Assembly: GCF_029589435.1 (NCBI RefSeq)
Contig: NZ_JARRAG010000001.1
Span: 1,850,808 to 1,914,807 of the forward strand
Length of the DNA stretch: 64,000 nt
Direction of reading: 5' to 3'
Origin: Paludisphaera mucosa
GTDB lineage: Bacteria; Planctomycetota; Planctomycetia; Isosphaerales; Isosphaeraceae
In this document: positions 54,135 through 62,699 of the stretch, in pieces
Position numbering within the stretch: the stretch's first letter is position 1
Layout: every line of letters starts with the position of its first letter
Notes under the pieces: generated by a model
Database searches by the model: none
Seen by the model: the letters and a program-made list of their open reading frames with translations, nothing else
What the model was told of the DNA's origin: nothing
Position numbers and translations under genes: made by a program

Positions 54135-54866
54135 TCATTTCTCGGGATATCCTCCGGTGACCAACTGTCCGCCGTTCGTCGGCAGCCAGACCGTGCAGGT
54201 GTTCCGCCAGCCGATCGAGATCTGGTAGCTCTTGGCCTTGTTCCAGGAGATGGCGGTGGCGACGGCCGACTTGATCTTGTCGGTGATGTAGCGGTTGTTG
54301 GGATCGATGACGTCGTTCCAGACGTAGGTCAGCTCGAAGTCGACGCGAATCCCCCCGCCCGGCGGCAGCGACTTCGGAGGCATGAAGGGATGCCCGCTCC
54401 GGGCGATCTGCGGCCCCTGGTATCGCGAGACCTCGCCGAACCCGACGATCAGAAAGTCGCCGGCGTCCTTGTTGGTGCCGTGGAGGTATTGATAGCCGAT
54501 GATCCCCTCGCCGTTCTCGACCTCGGCGTGGAATCGCCTCGCCGTGGCCGAGCGGCCCATCTTGGCGCGCCTGGCGAGATCCCTCGCCGCCTCGAGGACC
54601 TGCGTCCAGACGACGCCCCTGAGCATGTCGCTCCTGGTCATGTACGAGGTCCAGGAGGGATCGTCCCGCACGTCGACCTTCCGGCCGCCGCCCCGCAGAT
54701 ATTGCGCGAGGATCATGCGGCCGGCCCAGTCCGAATCGAGGTATTCGAGCGACTCCGGTTCCAGCCGCTCGCGGCGAGCGTCGCCCGTGTGTCGATTCCG
54801 CTGATCCTTGTCGCGATGCTCTTCCTCTTCCTGCTCCGTGAAGGGTTTGCCTCGCTCTTCCGACAT
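54135..54866 (-). CDS. hypothetical protein, unknown family
   Basis: A 243-residue soluble protein. The first 40 residues are highly charged (EEEEHRDKDQRNRHTGDARRERLEPE). The rest looks like a globular domain: DSDWAGRMILAQYLRGGGRKVDV, GIIGYQYLHGTNKDAGDFLIVG, GGGIRVDFELTYVWNDVIDPNNRYITDK and SYQISIGWRNTCTVWLP. GAGGAG lies 8 bases before the ATG. It converges with mutL, 20 bases apart. I do not recognise a family; there is no signal peptide or TM. Confidence 0.75.
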   Translation of the reverse strand: MSEERGKPFTEQEEEEHRDKDQRNRHTGDARRERLEPESLEYLDSDWAGRMILAQYLRGGGRKVDVRDDPSWTSYMTRSDMLRGVVWTQVLEAARDLARRAKMGRSATARRFHAEVENGEGIIGYQYLHGTNKDAGDFLIVGFGEVSRYQGPQIARSGHPFMPPKSLPPGGGIRVDFELTYVWNDVIDPNNRYITDKIKSAVATAISWNKAKSYQISIGWRNTCTVWLPTNGGQLVTGGYPEK

Positions 54867-55273
54867 CGGCGGGTCTCCTCGGTGAAGACGGAACGGCTCC
54901 TCCCTCCGTCGCGACTGCAGACGTATCTCGGGCCCGAATTCTCAATGCGCGGTCCGGGGGCGAAAGATGTCAGCCGGCCCCGAATTTCGTCGAATTCGAC
55001 CGGCCGGCCACGACGGGGCGGCGAGATCGAACGCCGGCGCACGCTCGGGGAAAGCCAGGCATCCCTCTCGCACGTCGCCCGGACGAGACGCGGGCCGCAC
55101 CCGATTTCGGGATCGCGAGGGGGCTCGTCGGCGTTCCCGCGAAGCCGTCGGGCTTCCTCTATCGTCGACCCGGCCGGCTCGCGTAGAATCGCCTGCCGGG
55201 GAGTGCCGAGGCGCGCCGTAAGGGTCGGACGGGCAAGCGGAACGGTCCTCCCGGAGCGGGGAGTCTTCCGGCG
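54867..55273. other. divergent intergenic region
   Basis: 407 bases between the unknown 243-residue gene and aroDE, which point away from each other. No supported coding frame, RNA gene or repeat is seen; both promoters should lie here. Confidence 0.5.
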
Positions 55274-56782
55274 ATGGCATTGATCTGTGCGACGATCGGG
55301 CGGGGCCGCCATTCCTCGCTCCTCGAAGAGTGGCAGGCCGCGGCCAAGGCGGGGGCCGAGCTGGTCGAGCTGCGCATCGACTGCCTCCGGCGCGAGCCCG
55401 ACCTCAAGCGGCTGCTCAAGAACCGCTTCACGCCGTTCATCTTCACCGTCCGCCGCGGCGTCGACGGCGGCATGTGGCGCGGCGACGAGGAGAAGCGACG
55501 GCAGATCCTCCGCGAGGCCATCGCCCTCGGGGTCGATTACGTCGACCTGGAAAATGACGTCGCCGGCGAGATCCGCCGCTTCGGCAAGACCAAGCGGATC
55601 GTCAGCTACCACAACCTGAAGAAGACGCCCGAGGACATGGGCGAGGTCATCGCCGCCTGCGCCGAGCGCGACCCGGACGTCGTCAAGGTGGCCGTGGCCG
55701 CCTCATCGGTCGCGGACGCCTCGCGGGTGCTCCAGGCCTCGGTCGGCGCCAAGCATCCGACGGTCGCCATCGCCATGGGCGAGATCGGCCAGTTCACCCG
55801 GATCCTCAACGCCAAGTTCGGGGCCCCATTCACCTTCGCCGGCTTCAACCCCGAGCGCGTCTTCGCCGCGGGCATGCCCTTCCTCTCGGAGCTGAAGAAG
55901 GACTATCTCTACGAGAAGATCGACGCCGACACCGAGGTCTACGGCGTGATCGGCGACCCGATCGGCCACAGCCTCAGCCCGGCCATCCACAACGCCGCGT
56001 TCCGGGAACTCGGCCTGAACAAGGTGCTCGTCCCGTTCCTGGTCCCCAAGGGGGGCCTCGAAGGCTTCTTCCGCAGCCTCGAATGGGTCGGGGTCAAGGG
56101 CTGCAGCGTCACGATCCCGCACAAGGAAGACGTGATCCCCCTGCTCAAGAGCAAGGAGAACTCCGTCGAGCGGACGGGCTCATGCAACACGGTGGCCATC
56201 GCCGACGACGGCACGAAGACCGGCTACAACACCGACTACCGGGCGGCGATGGACTCGCTCGAATCGGTCCTGGGCCGAAGCGACGACCCCGAGTCGCCGA
56301 GCCCGTTGATCGACAAGCAGGTGCTGATCCTCGGCGCCGGCGGCGTGGCTCGCTCGATCGCCTTCGGCGTGACGCGTCGGGGCGCCAGCGTCACCTTGAC
56401 GAACCGCCACGACGAACGCGCGGCGCTGCTCGCCGAGGAGGTCGGCTGCCGATCGGCGAACTGGGGCCTGCGGGCGACGATGCTGGCCGACGTGATCGTC
56501 AACTGCACGCCCGTCGGGATGCACCCCAACGTCGACGACACCCCGCTGCCGCCCTCGGCGTTCCAGCGGCCGAGCATCGTCGTCTTCGACACGATCTACC
56601 ATCCCGAGAACACGATGATGCTCAAGCTGGCGCGCGAGCGAGGCTGCACCACCCTGACGGGCGTGGACATGTTCCTGCGTCAGGCGGCGTTGCAGTTCAA
56701 GATCTACGCCGGGCGGGAAGCGCCGATCGACGTGATGCGGGCGGCCCTCAAACGCAAGCTGGGACCCCTGAAGGACGAATGA
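55274..56782 (+). CDS. aroDE: bifunctional 3-dehydroquinate dehydratase / shikimate dehydrogenase
   Basis: A 502-residue fusion carrying out steps three and four of the shikimate pathway. The type I dehydroquinase half (about 1-215) has VELRIDCLRREPD, IVSYHNL and DVVKVAV with the Schiff-base Lys. The AroE half (about 220-502) has YGVIGDPIGHSLSPAIHNAAF, VTIPHKEDV, the nucleotide-binding LGAGGVARSIAFG and NCTPVGMHPN. The same domain order is known in plants and some bacteria including planctomycetes and chlamydiae. Its stop overlaps the shikimate kinase start by 4 bases, giving three consecutive pathway steps in two coupled genes. Confidence 0.95.
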   Translation: MALICATIGRGRHSSLLEEWQAAAKAGAELVELRIDCLRREPDLKRLLKNRFTPFIFTVRRGVDGGMWRGDEEKRRQILREAIALGVDYVDLENDVAGEIRRFGKTKRIVSYHNLKKTPEDMGEVIAACAERDPDVVKVAVAASSVADASRVLQASVGAKHPTVAIAMGEIGQFTRILNAKFGAPFTFAGFNPERVFAAGMPFLSELKKDYLYEKIDADTEVYGVIGDPIGHSLSPAIHNAAFRELGLNKVLVPFLVPKGGLEGFFRSLEWVGVKGCSVTIPHKEDVIPLLKSKENSVERTGSCNTVAIADDGTKTGYNTDYRAAMDSLESVLGRSDDPESPSPLIDKQVLILGAGGVARSIAFGVTRRGASVTLTNRHDERAALLAEEVGCRSANWGLRATMLADVIVNCTPVGMHPNVDDTPLPPSAFQRPSIVVFDTIYHPENTMMLKLARERGCTTLTGVDMFLRQAALQFKIYAGREAPIDVMRAALKRKLGPLKDE

Positions 56783-57372
56783 GCCGCGAACCGATGGGCG
56801 AGACGAACGGCGGGGGCCTGGTGCTGGTGGGCTATCGGGGCACGGGGAAGTCGACGGTCGGCCGGCTTTTGGCCGGGCGGTCGGGGCGGCCGTTCGTCGA
56901 CGTCGACGACGTGATCGTCGCCCGCGCGGGGCGGACGATCCGGGCGATTTTCGAGGACTCGGGCGAGCCCGCCTTCCGCGAGCTGGAGGAGTCCGTCGTG
57001 CGGGACCTGGTCGCCACGCACCCGGGGGCCGTCCTGGGGACCGGCGGCGGGACGATCCTCCGCGAGGCCAACCGCCGCGCCCTGACCACGTTCGGCCTGG
57101 TCGCCTGGCTGCGGGCCGACGCCGACGAGTTGGCCCGCCGCCTGGAAGCCGACTCCGCCACTCGCGAGACCCGTCCGTCGCTGACCTCCAAGGGGGCGCT
57201 CGAAGAAATCGCCGAGGTCCTGGCCGTGCGGACGCCCTTCTACCAGGAGATCGCCCAAGTCGTCGTCGACACCCAGGAACGCGGCCCGGCCGAGGTGGCC
57301 GACCTGATCCTGCGACACTGGTCGCCTTCGACCGTCGCCCGCCCCGCTGGGGAGCCCCACGCGTGTTCGTGA
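56779..57372 (+). CDS. aroK: shikimate kinase
   Basis: A 197-residue P-loop kinase phosphorylating shikimate. P-loop GYRGTGKST near residue 20, the shikimate-binding DVDDVI, GTGGGTILR and the lid RETRPSL. The ATG overlaps the aroDE stop (ATGA). A second ATG 15 bases later is possible. The C-terminal ten residues overlap the next gene, so the run aroDE-aroK-prepilin peptidase is probably one transcript. Confidence 0.94.
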   Translation: MSREPMGETNGGGLVLVGYRGTGKSTVGRLLAGRSGRPFVDVDDVIVARAGRTIRAIFEDSGEPAFRELEESVVRDLVATHPGAVLGTGGGTILREANRRALTTFGLVAWLRADADELARRLEADSATRETRPSLTSKGALEEIAEVLAVRTPFYQEIAQVVVDTQERGPAEVADLILRHWSPSTVARPAGEPHACS

Positions 57373-58313
57373 GCTGGCCGCTGCTGGCGTTCCTGGGCTT
57401 CGGCGTCTTCTGCGTGGGGACCGTCGTCGGCAGCTTCCTGAACGTCTGCATCTACCGCATCCCCTGGCAGAAGAGCGTGATCTGGCCGGCCTCGCACTGC
57501 CCGCGCTGCTACGGGGCGATCTCGACCAGCGATAACGTGCCGATCGTCGGCTGGCTCGCCCTCCGCGGCGAGTGCCGGATGTGCGGCCTGCCGATCTCGG
57601 CCCGCTACCCGCTGATCGAGGCCCTGGTCGGCCTGCTGTTCCTGGCGCTCTACGTCGTCGACGTCCTTTTGGCGACGCGGGAAGGTTTCGGCCAGATCCC
57701 GGTCTCGTCGCTGGCGGTGCTCGCCTATCACGCCCTGCTCGTCGCCCTCCTCGTCGCGGCGACGTTCATCGACTACGACCTGCTCATCATCCCCGACGAG
57801 GTCACGGTCACGGGCATGGTGCTCGGCATCGCCCTCGGCGCGGCCTTCCCGTGGATCCGACCCGAGCCGGCCGCCGCCGCGACCCATCTTGGAGGGCTGG
57901 GGGTGGGGATCCTCGGGCTGCTCGCGGGCGCGGGGCTGACGGCCGGGGTCCGGTCCAGCTTCTCGTTCCTGCTCCGTCGCGAGGCGATGGGGTTCGGCGA
58001 CGTGACCCTCATGGCGATGATCGGCGCGTTCCTGGGGTGGCAGGCGGCCGTCCTGACCTTCTTCCTCTTCCCGTTCTTCGGCCTGGCCCACGCGCTCTGG
58101 AAATTGACGCTTTACGTCGGCAAGCGGCTGGCCGGGGCCGAATCTTCGAGCGCCGATCGCGAAATACCTGCGGGGCCGTACCTCAGCATGGCCGCCGCGT
58201 TCCTGCTGTTCTCCTGGCGGTGGCTCTGGCCACTCTGGGCGAAGAACCTGTTCGAGATGCTCCACGCCATCTTCTGGTGGATGCTCGGCGTCAACGTCGG
58301 GCCCCTGAACTAG
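57363..58313 (+). CDS. prepilin peptidase (A24 family)
   Basis: Polytopic aspartic protease of 316 residues that processes and may N-methylate type IV pilin-like precursors. The N-terminal domain has GSFLNVCIYRIPW and two Cys pairs, CPRC and CRMC, typical of the longer PilD-type enzymes. Catalytic Asp residues are in FIDYDLLIIPDE and GFGDVTLMAMIG. There are about eight membrane helices. The GTG start has GGAG 8 bases upstream and overlaps aroK by 10 bases; a GTG at 57369 is an alternative. No pilin genes are in the window. Confidence 0.92.
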   Translation: MFVSWPLLAFLGFGVFCVGTVVGSFLNVCIYRIPWQKSVIWPASHCPRCYGAISTSDNVPIVGWLALRGECRMCGLPISARYPLIEALVGLLFLALYVVDVLLATREGFGQIPVSSLAVLAYHALLVALLVAATFIDYDLLIIPDEVTVTGMVLGIALGAAFPWIRPEPAAAATHLGGLGVGILGLLAGAGLTAGVRSSFSFLLRREAMGFGDVTLMAMIGAFLGWQAAVLTFFLFPFFGLAHALWKLTLYVGKRLAGAESSSADREIPAGPYLSMAAAFLLFSWRWLWPLWAKNLFEMLHAIFWWMLGVNVGPLN

Positions 58314-58417
58314 GTTCCTGATGGCGGGTCGGCGGGATTCCGGGGGGGACGCTGGGCCCGATTCCGGCTAGAATCCGGACGGGTCGACGCGAGGCCGAAA
58401 CCGGGGAGGGCTAGGCG

Positions 58418-58789
58418 ATGGCGTACCAGTACAAACGTCGGCGGCCGTCGATCATCCGCAACTTCTGGGTCTACCGCAGGCTGATCGGGACGGCCGTCCT
58501 GCTGGGCCTGATGCTCTGGTTCATCTGGGCGAACGACGGGGCCGTGACCGTCGCCTTCCCGTTCCGGCTGGGGACCTATCAGAGCACGGTCGGCGTGATC
58601 ATCCTCCTGAGCGCCCTGTTCGGGTCGCTGCTCACCGTACTGGGCATGACCGTCTTCTTCGCCCTGCGGAAGATGCGGGGTCAGCACGGCCCTCCCGAAA
58701 CGGCCGAGACGCGCGATCTTGACGAGGATCGGCCCCCGCCCGACTACGCCTCGAAAACCGAGGACGGGATTCGCAATTCCCTGTGGTGA
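58418..58789 (+). CDS. small LapA-like membrane protein
   Basis: A 123-residue inner-membrane protein. The basic N-terminus (YQYKRRRPSIIRN) precedes two TM helices (LIGTAVLLGLMLWFIWAN and VIILLSALFGSLLTVLGMTVFFAL), with VTVAFPFRLGTYQSTVG between them as in LapA-domain proteins. The C-terminal tail is charged and disordered. A GGAGGG site precedes the ATG. A role in lipopolysaccharide assembly is known for some family members, but not shown here. Confidence 0.75.
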   Translation: MAYQYKRRRPSIIRNFWVYRRLIGTAVLLGLMLWFIWANDGAVTVAFPFRLGTYQSTVGVIILLSALFGSLLTVLGMTVFFALRKMRGQHGPPETAETRDLDEDRPPPDYASKTEDGIRNSLW

Positions 58790-58846
58790 AACGGCCGAAG
58801 ATAGGACTAGCTCCTTTCTCGTCCCTCAAGTCCCCGGAAGGGCGTC

Positions 58847-59500
58847 GTGGATCTCGTGACGACTGACATCCACTCACGGACGATCTCGATCGGCGGCCGG
58901 AAGCCGACTCCTCGCCGCGGTTTCGCGCTCGTCGGCCTGATCCTGGCCGCCGGAACGTTGACCGGCTGCTCCGGCCGGGGCACGTACATCACGGGCGGGC
59001 CTTCCAGCGGCCAGCTCAAGGCCAGCGTCAGCCACCTGGAGTTCGAGAACGACCAGCTCAAGACGCAGGTCGCCCGCTTGAAAGAGGAAAACCGCGCGTT
59101 CGAGGATCGGCTGGTCCAGGAACAGCTCCACAACGGCGAGATCACCGCGAAGCTCGACAACGTCCGCAACGTGTTGCGGGACCAGGGTTACAGCGGCGAC
59201 GCCGACGTCGACCTCGACGCCCCCCTGGGCCGGGCCAGGACGCTGCCGGCCGGTCGGACCACGCCTCCCAAGCGGCGAGCCCCCGCCGCGCAGATCTCCA
59301 AGGCGAGCGATTCCGAGGAGATCCCCCCCATCCGCATCGACGACAACCACCGCGATACGCGTTCCTCGACCTCGTCGGGCCGCTCGCGCTCGTCGAAGGC
59401 GACCACCGACCCCGACGACGCCGTCGGCATGCGCGAGGACGACCTCCGCTGGACGCCCATCGCCCGCGGCGGAGACGCCCCGGCGACGCCCAAGCGCTGA
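58847..59500 (+). CDS. coiled-coil lipoprotein
   Basis: A 217-residue hypothetical lipoprotein. After a 20-residue basic lead, a hydrophobic segment ends in the lipobox LTGC near residue 40. Residues about 55-105 form a coiled coil (LEFENDQLKTQVARLKEENR). The C-terminal half is Ser/Asp/Arg-rich and probably disordered. A GTG start with GGAAGGG upstream was used; a GTG nine bases later is possible. It may tether the outer membrane to another envelope layer. Confidence 0.78.
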   Translation: MDLVTTDIHSRTISIGGRKPTPRRGFALVGLILAAGTLTGCSGRGTYITGGPSSGQLKASVSHLEFENDQLKTQVARLKEENRAFEDRLVQEQLHNGEITAKLDNVRNVLRDQGYSGDADVDLDAPLGRARTLPAGRTTPPKRRAPAAQISKASDSEEIPPIRIDDNHRDTRSSTSSGRSRSSKATTDPDDAVGMREDDLRWTPIARGGDAPATPKR

Positions 59501-59596
59501 GGTGGGCCGAACCCGCCCCCGGCGGTTGTCGTCCATCAGGTCGGCCGGGTACCATCGGGGTCCGAGCGACGTCCGATTCGACAACCGAGGCGCGGC

Positions 59597-60202
59597 ATGA
59601 TCGTCATCATCGACTATGGGATGGGCAATTTGCGGAGCGTGCAGAAGGCCTTCGAGGCCGTCGGCCATCCCGCCGAGATCTCCGCCGATCCCGATCGAAT
59701 CCGCGACGCCTCGCACGTCGTCCTGCCCGGCGTCGGCGCCTTCGCCGACGCCATGTCGGAGCTGCGCCGGACGGGGATGGATCAGGCCTTCACCGATGCC
59801 GTCCGTTCCGGCAAGCCCTGCCTGGGCGTCTGCCTGGGCCTGCAGCTGCTGTTCACGACGAGCTATGAGGACGGCGAGTACGCCGGCCTGGACCTGATCC
59901 CCGGGCGCGTGATCCGGTTCGCCCCCCGGCCGGGCCTCAAGGTCCCGCACATGGGCTGGAACACCCTGGCGATCCGCCGGCCGATCCCGTTGCTGGAAGG
60001 TGTGGGGGCCGAGCCCTCGGTCTACTTCGTCCACTCCTATCACGCCGCGCCCGACGACCCCGCCGACGTCGCCGCCGTCTCCGACTACCCGGAGCCTTTC
60101 CCCGCCGTCGTCAACCGCGCCAACCTCACCGCCTGCCAGTTCCATCCCGAGAAGAGCCAGCAGACCGGTCTGGCCATGTACGCCAACTTCGCCCGGCAGT
60201 AG
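59597..60202 (+). CDS. hisH: imidazole glycerol phosphate synthase, glutaminase subunit
   Basis: A 201-residue class I glutamine amidotransferase supplying ammonia to HisF in histidine synthesis. Start IIDYGMGNLRSV; nucleophile Cys in CLGVCLGLQLLF; oxyanion region LPGVGAF; catalytic His and Glu in CQFHPEKSQQTG near the end. The hisF partner is not in the window. hisA lies 1.6 kb downstream, separated by the S53 protease gene. Confidence 0.96.
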   Translation: MIVIIDYGMGNLRSVQKAFEAVGHPAEISADPDRIRDASHVVLPGVGAFADAMSELRRTGMDQAFTDAVRSGKPCLGVCLGLQLLFTTSYEDGEYAGLDLIPGRVIRFAPRPGLKVPHMGWNTLAIRRPIPLLEGVGAEPSVYFVHSYHAAPDDPADVAAVSDYPEPFPAVVNRANLTACQFHPEKSQQTGLAMYANFARQ

Positions 60203-60206
60203 GCGT

Positions 60207-60232
60207 GCGGGTGGAGAATCGCGGCCACCCGC
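60207..60232 (+). terminator. hairpin immediately after hisH
   Basis: GCGGGTGG (60207-60214) pairs perfectly with CCACCCGC (60225-60232) over a 10-base loop, four bases past the hisH stop. No T-run follows. It would separate hisH transcription from the protease gene. Confidence 0.45.
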
Positions 60233-60383
60233 CGATCCGACAGGATCGTTCCTGCGCCCCCGCCGTTTTTCCGACCGCCTCCCATTCCGCCGGCTAGGTT
60301 TCCTTTCGATGGACCGCGCGTCGCGCGGGCGAGGTCGAGGGATCGACCCGGCAAGGAATGCGCTCTCGTCGGAGGACGGACGG

Positions 60384-61664
60384 ATGGGGAAAAGCCTGCG
60401 CCGGCGGCGTCTGCGTCCTTCAATCGAGATGCTCGACGCCCGTCGCCTCCTGTCGGGGTACGCCCCGGCCCAGATCGGGACGGCTTACGGGCTGTCCTCG
60501 ATCACGCTGACCTCCAGCACCGGGGCCGCGGTGGCCGGCGACGGGTCGGGCCAGACGATCGCCATCGTCGGGGCCTATCACAACCCGACCCTGCTCTCCG
60601 ACCTCAAGGTCTTCAACCAGACTTACGGCCTCCCGGACGCCCACGTCACCGTGGTGAACCTGGGCGACCAGACCACGAACGAGACCTGGGCCTCCGAGTC
60701 GGCGATGGACGTCCAGTGGGCTCACGCGATCGCCCCGGGGGCGACCATCGTGATGATCGAGGCCGCGTCCGACGCGGCCGACGACGTCCTGGCGGCGGTC
60801 GACGCGGCGCGGAATACGCCCGGGGTCGTCGCCGTCTCGATGAGCTTCGGCTTCACCGAGACGGCCGGCCAGCACACCTACGACTCCTATTTCACGACCC
60901 CCGCTGGGCACGCCGGGATCACCTTCTTCTCGGCCAGCGGCGACCACGGCCCGGCGGGAGGCGCGATGTACCCCGCCAGCTCGCCGAACGTGGTGGGCGT
61001 GGGGGGGACCTCTTTGACGCTCGACGACGCCGGCGACGTCCTCTCGGAGGGCGTCTGGGCGCGGAGCGGCAGCGGGCCGGGCCGATTCGCCGCCGCGCCG
61101 AGCTATCAGCGGACCTTCCAGCAGGGGGCCAAGCGGAGCACGCCCGACGTCCTGTTCCTGGGCGACCCGACCACCGGCGTCAGCGTCTTCCACACGACGC
61201 CCGGCGCTTCCCAGGGCACGTGGCGGGTCGTCGCGGGGACGAGCCTGGGGGCCCCGGCCTGGGCCGCCATCATGGCGATCGTGTCGCAAGGCCGGGCCCT
61301 CGAAGGCCGGGCGAGCCTCGACGGCCCCTCCGAGACGCTGCCGATGCTCTACGCGCTGGCCGGGACCGGGTTCCGGAGCGTGACGAACGGGGTCTCGCCG
61401 ACGGCCGCCGGGCTGGGCGTCCCCGACGGGCGGACCCTGATCCCGGCGCTGGTGAACGCGACGACGGCCCACGACGCCTCGGCGACGAAGACGACCGTCG
61501 CGGTGGCGGAGCCGGTCGCGTCGACGAACAAGCCGGCGATCCGCAGGACGCCCGCGTTCCGACGTCGGACCGTCGCGGCCCCCCGCGCGCCCCTCGCCCC
61601 GGTCCGCCAGCCCCGGCTCGTCCGCCAGGCCGCCCCGGTCCGTCGGAAGGCCGTCGGCGCCTGA
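60384..61664 (+). CDS. sedolisin-like S53 serine peptidase with planctomycete N-terminal motif
   Basis: A 426-residue secreted protease. GGAGG lies 8 bases before the ATG. The N-terminus is very basic and has IEMLDARRLLSG, the LEPR-xLL-like export motif. The catalytic set reads as Glu105 and Asp109 (ESAMD), oxyanion Asp in FSASGDHG, and Ser287 in AGTSLGAPAWAA. Glu/Asp spacing of four and the SGD motif are diagnostic for S53. There is no long pro-domain, unlike classical sedolisins. The C-terminal 80 residues are Ala/Pro/Arg-rich and strongly basic. The gene sits between hisH and hisA without functional relation. Confidence 0.88.
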   Translation: MGKSLRRRRLRPSIEMLDARRLLSGYAPAQIGTAYGLSSITLTSSTGAAVAGDGSGQTIAIVGAYHNPTLLSDLKVFNQTYGLPDAHVTVVNLGDQTTNETWASESAMDVQWAHAIAPGATIVMIEAASDAADDVLAAVDAARNTPGVVAVSMSFGFTETAGQHTYDSYFTTPAGHAGITFFSASGDHGPAGGAMYPASSPNVVGVGGTSLTLDDAGDVLSEGVWARSGSGPGRFAAAPSYQRTFQQGAKRSTPDVLFLGDPTTGVSVFHTTPGASQGTWRVVAGTSLGAPAWAAIMAIVSQGRALEGRASLDGPSETLPMLYALAGTGFRSVTNGVSPTAAGLGVPDGRTLIPALVNATTAHDASATKTTVAVAEPVASTNKPAIRRTPAFRRRTVAAPRAPLAPVRQPRLVRQAAPVRRKAVGA

Positions 61665-61666
61665 TC

Positions 61667-61707
61667 GCTCGCGGCCGCGGCGAGCCCATCCCGCAGGACC
61701 GATTTTT
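61667..61707 (+). terminator. hairpin plus T-run after the S53 gene
   Basis: GCTCGC (61667-61672) and GCGAGC (61680-61685) pair over a 7-base loop directly past the stop, with TTTTT 17 bases on. A second GC-rich palindrome (CCCCGCGGCCGCGGGG) follows at about 61708-61723. Confidence 0.4.
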
Positions 61708-61803
61708 CCCCGCGGCCGCGGGGCCGCTCGGTGCTTGCGACGGATCCTGGCGACGGCTAGAGTTGAACTCAGGCAAGACGGTCTTCAGATTCGGTGAAGT
61801 TTC

Positions 61804-62535
61804 ATGCAAGTGATACCGGCCATCGACCTGCGAGGCGGACTCTGCGTCCGCCTGCGGCAGGGGGATTACGACCGCGAAACCGTTTTCGGCGACGATCCCG
61901 CGGCGATGGCCGGGCGGTGGGTTTCGGAAGGCGCGACGCGGATCCACCTCGTCGACCTGGACGGGGCGAAGGCCGGCAAGCCGGTCAACGTCGACGCCGT
62001 CCGGGCCGTCGTCCAATCCGTGCCCGTCCCCTGCCAGCTCGGCGGGGGCGTCCGCGACGAGAAGACGATCGAGACCTGGCTCGAAGCCGGGATCGAGCGG
62101 GTCATCGTCGGGACGCAGGCGCTCCGGGATCCCTCGTGGTTCCGGTCGATGGCGGAGAAGCATCCCGGCCGTCTGGTCCTGGGCCTCGACGCCCGCGACG
62201 GGATGGTGGCCACCGACGGCTGGCTCGAAACGTCGAACGTCTCCGCGGCCGAGCTGGCCGGGCGGTTCGACGACCTGCCGCTGGCGGCGATCATCTACAC
62301 CGACATCGCGCGCGACGGGACTTTGGAAGGCCCCAATCTCGACGCGACGGCCGCGCTGTGCCGCCGCGTGAAGACCTCGGTGATCGCCTCCGGGGGCGTC
62401 GGCGAGCTGGCCGACGTCGATCGCCTGGCGGCCCTCCCGGTGGTCGGCTGCATCGTTGGTCGAGCCCTGTACGAGGGCAAGTTCTCTCTGGCGGACGCCG
62501 TGGAACGCGCGGGACGGGCTTCGGCCCGCCCCTGA
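61804..62535 (+). CDS. hisA: phosphoribosylformimino-5-aminoimidazole carboxamide ribotide isomerase
   Basis: A 243-residue barrel isomerase of histidine synthesis. The catalytic Asp is in VIPAIDLRGG; the second is in IYTDIARDGTLEGPN. Phosphate-binding segments are LGGGVRD and ASGGVGEL. GGTGA precedes the ATG. It acts directly before the HisH/HisF step. Confidence 0.95.
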   Translation: MQVIPAIDLRGGLCVRLRQGDYDRETVFGDDPAAMAGRWVSEGATRIHLVDLDGAKAGKPVNVDAVRAVVQSVPVPCQLGGGVRDEKTIETWLEAGIERVIVGTQALRDPSWFRSMAEKHPGRLVLGLDARDGMVATDGWLETSNVSAAELAGRFDDLPLAAIIYTDIARDGTLEGPNLDATAALCRRVKTSVIASGGVGELADVDRLAALPVVGCIVGRALYEGKFSLADAVERAGRASARP

Positions 62536-62699
62536 GCGAAGGGTCCTTTTTTCGCGCCTCGCTCCAAGGCGTCGGGACATTCTCCGATCGGGACTTCGAC
62601 CCCGTCGCCGAGGCGGCGGGCGGGTCGCCGTACGCTCATGCTCGCACCCGCGCGGACCTCCGCGCGTTTCCACGCACCTCCCTGCTGAGGACACTCGCC

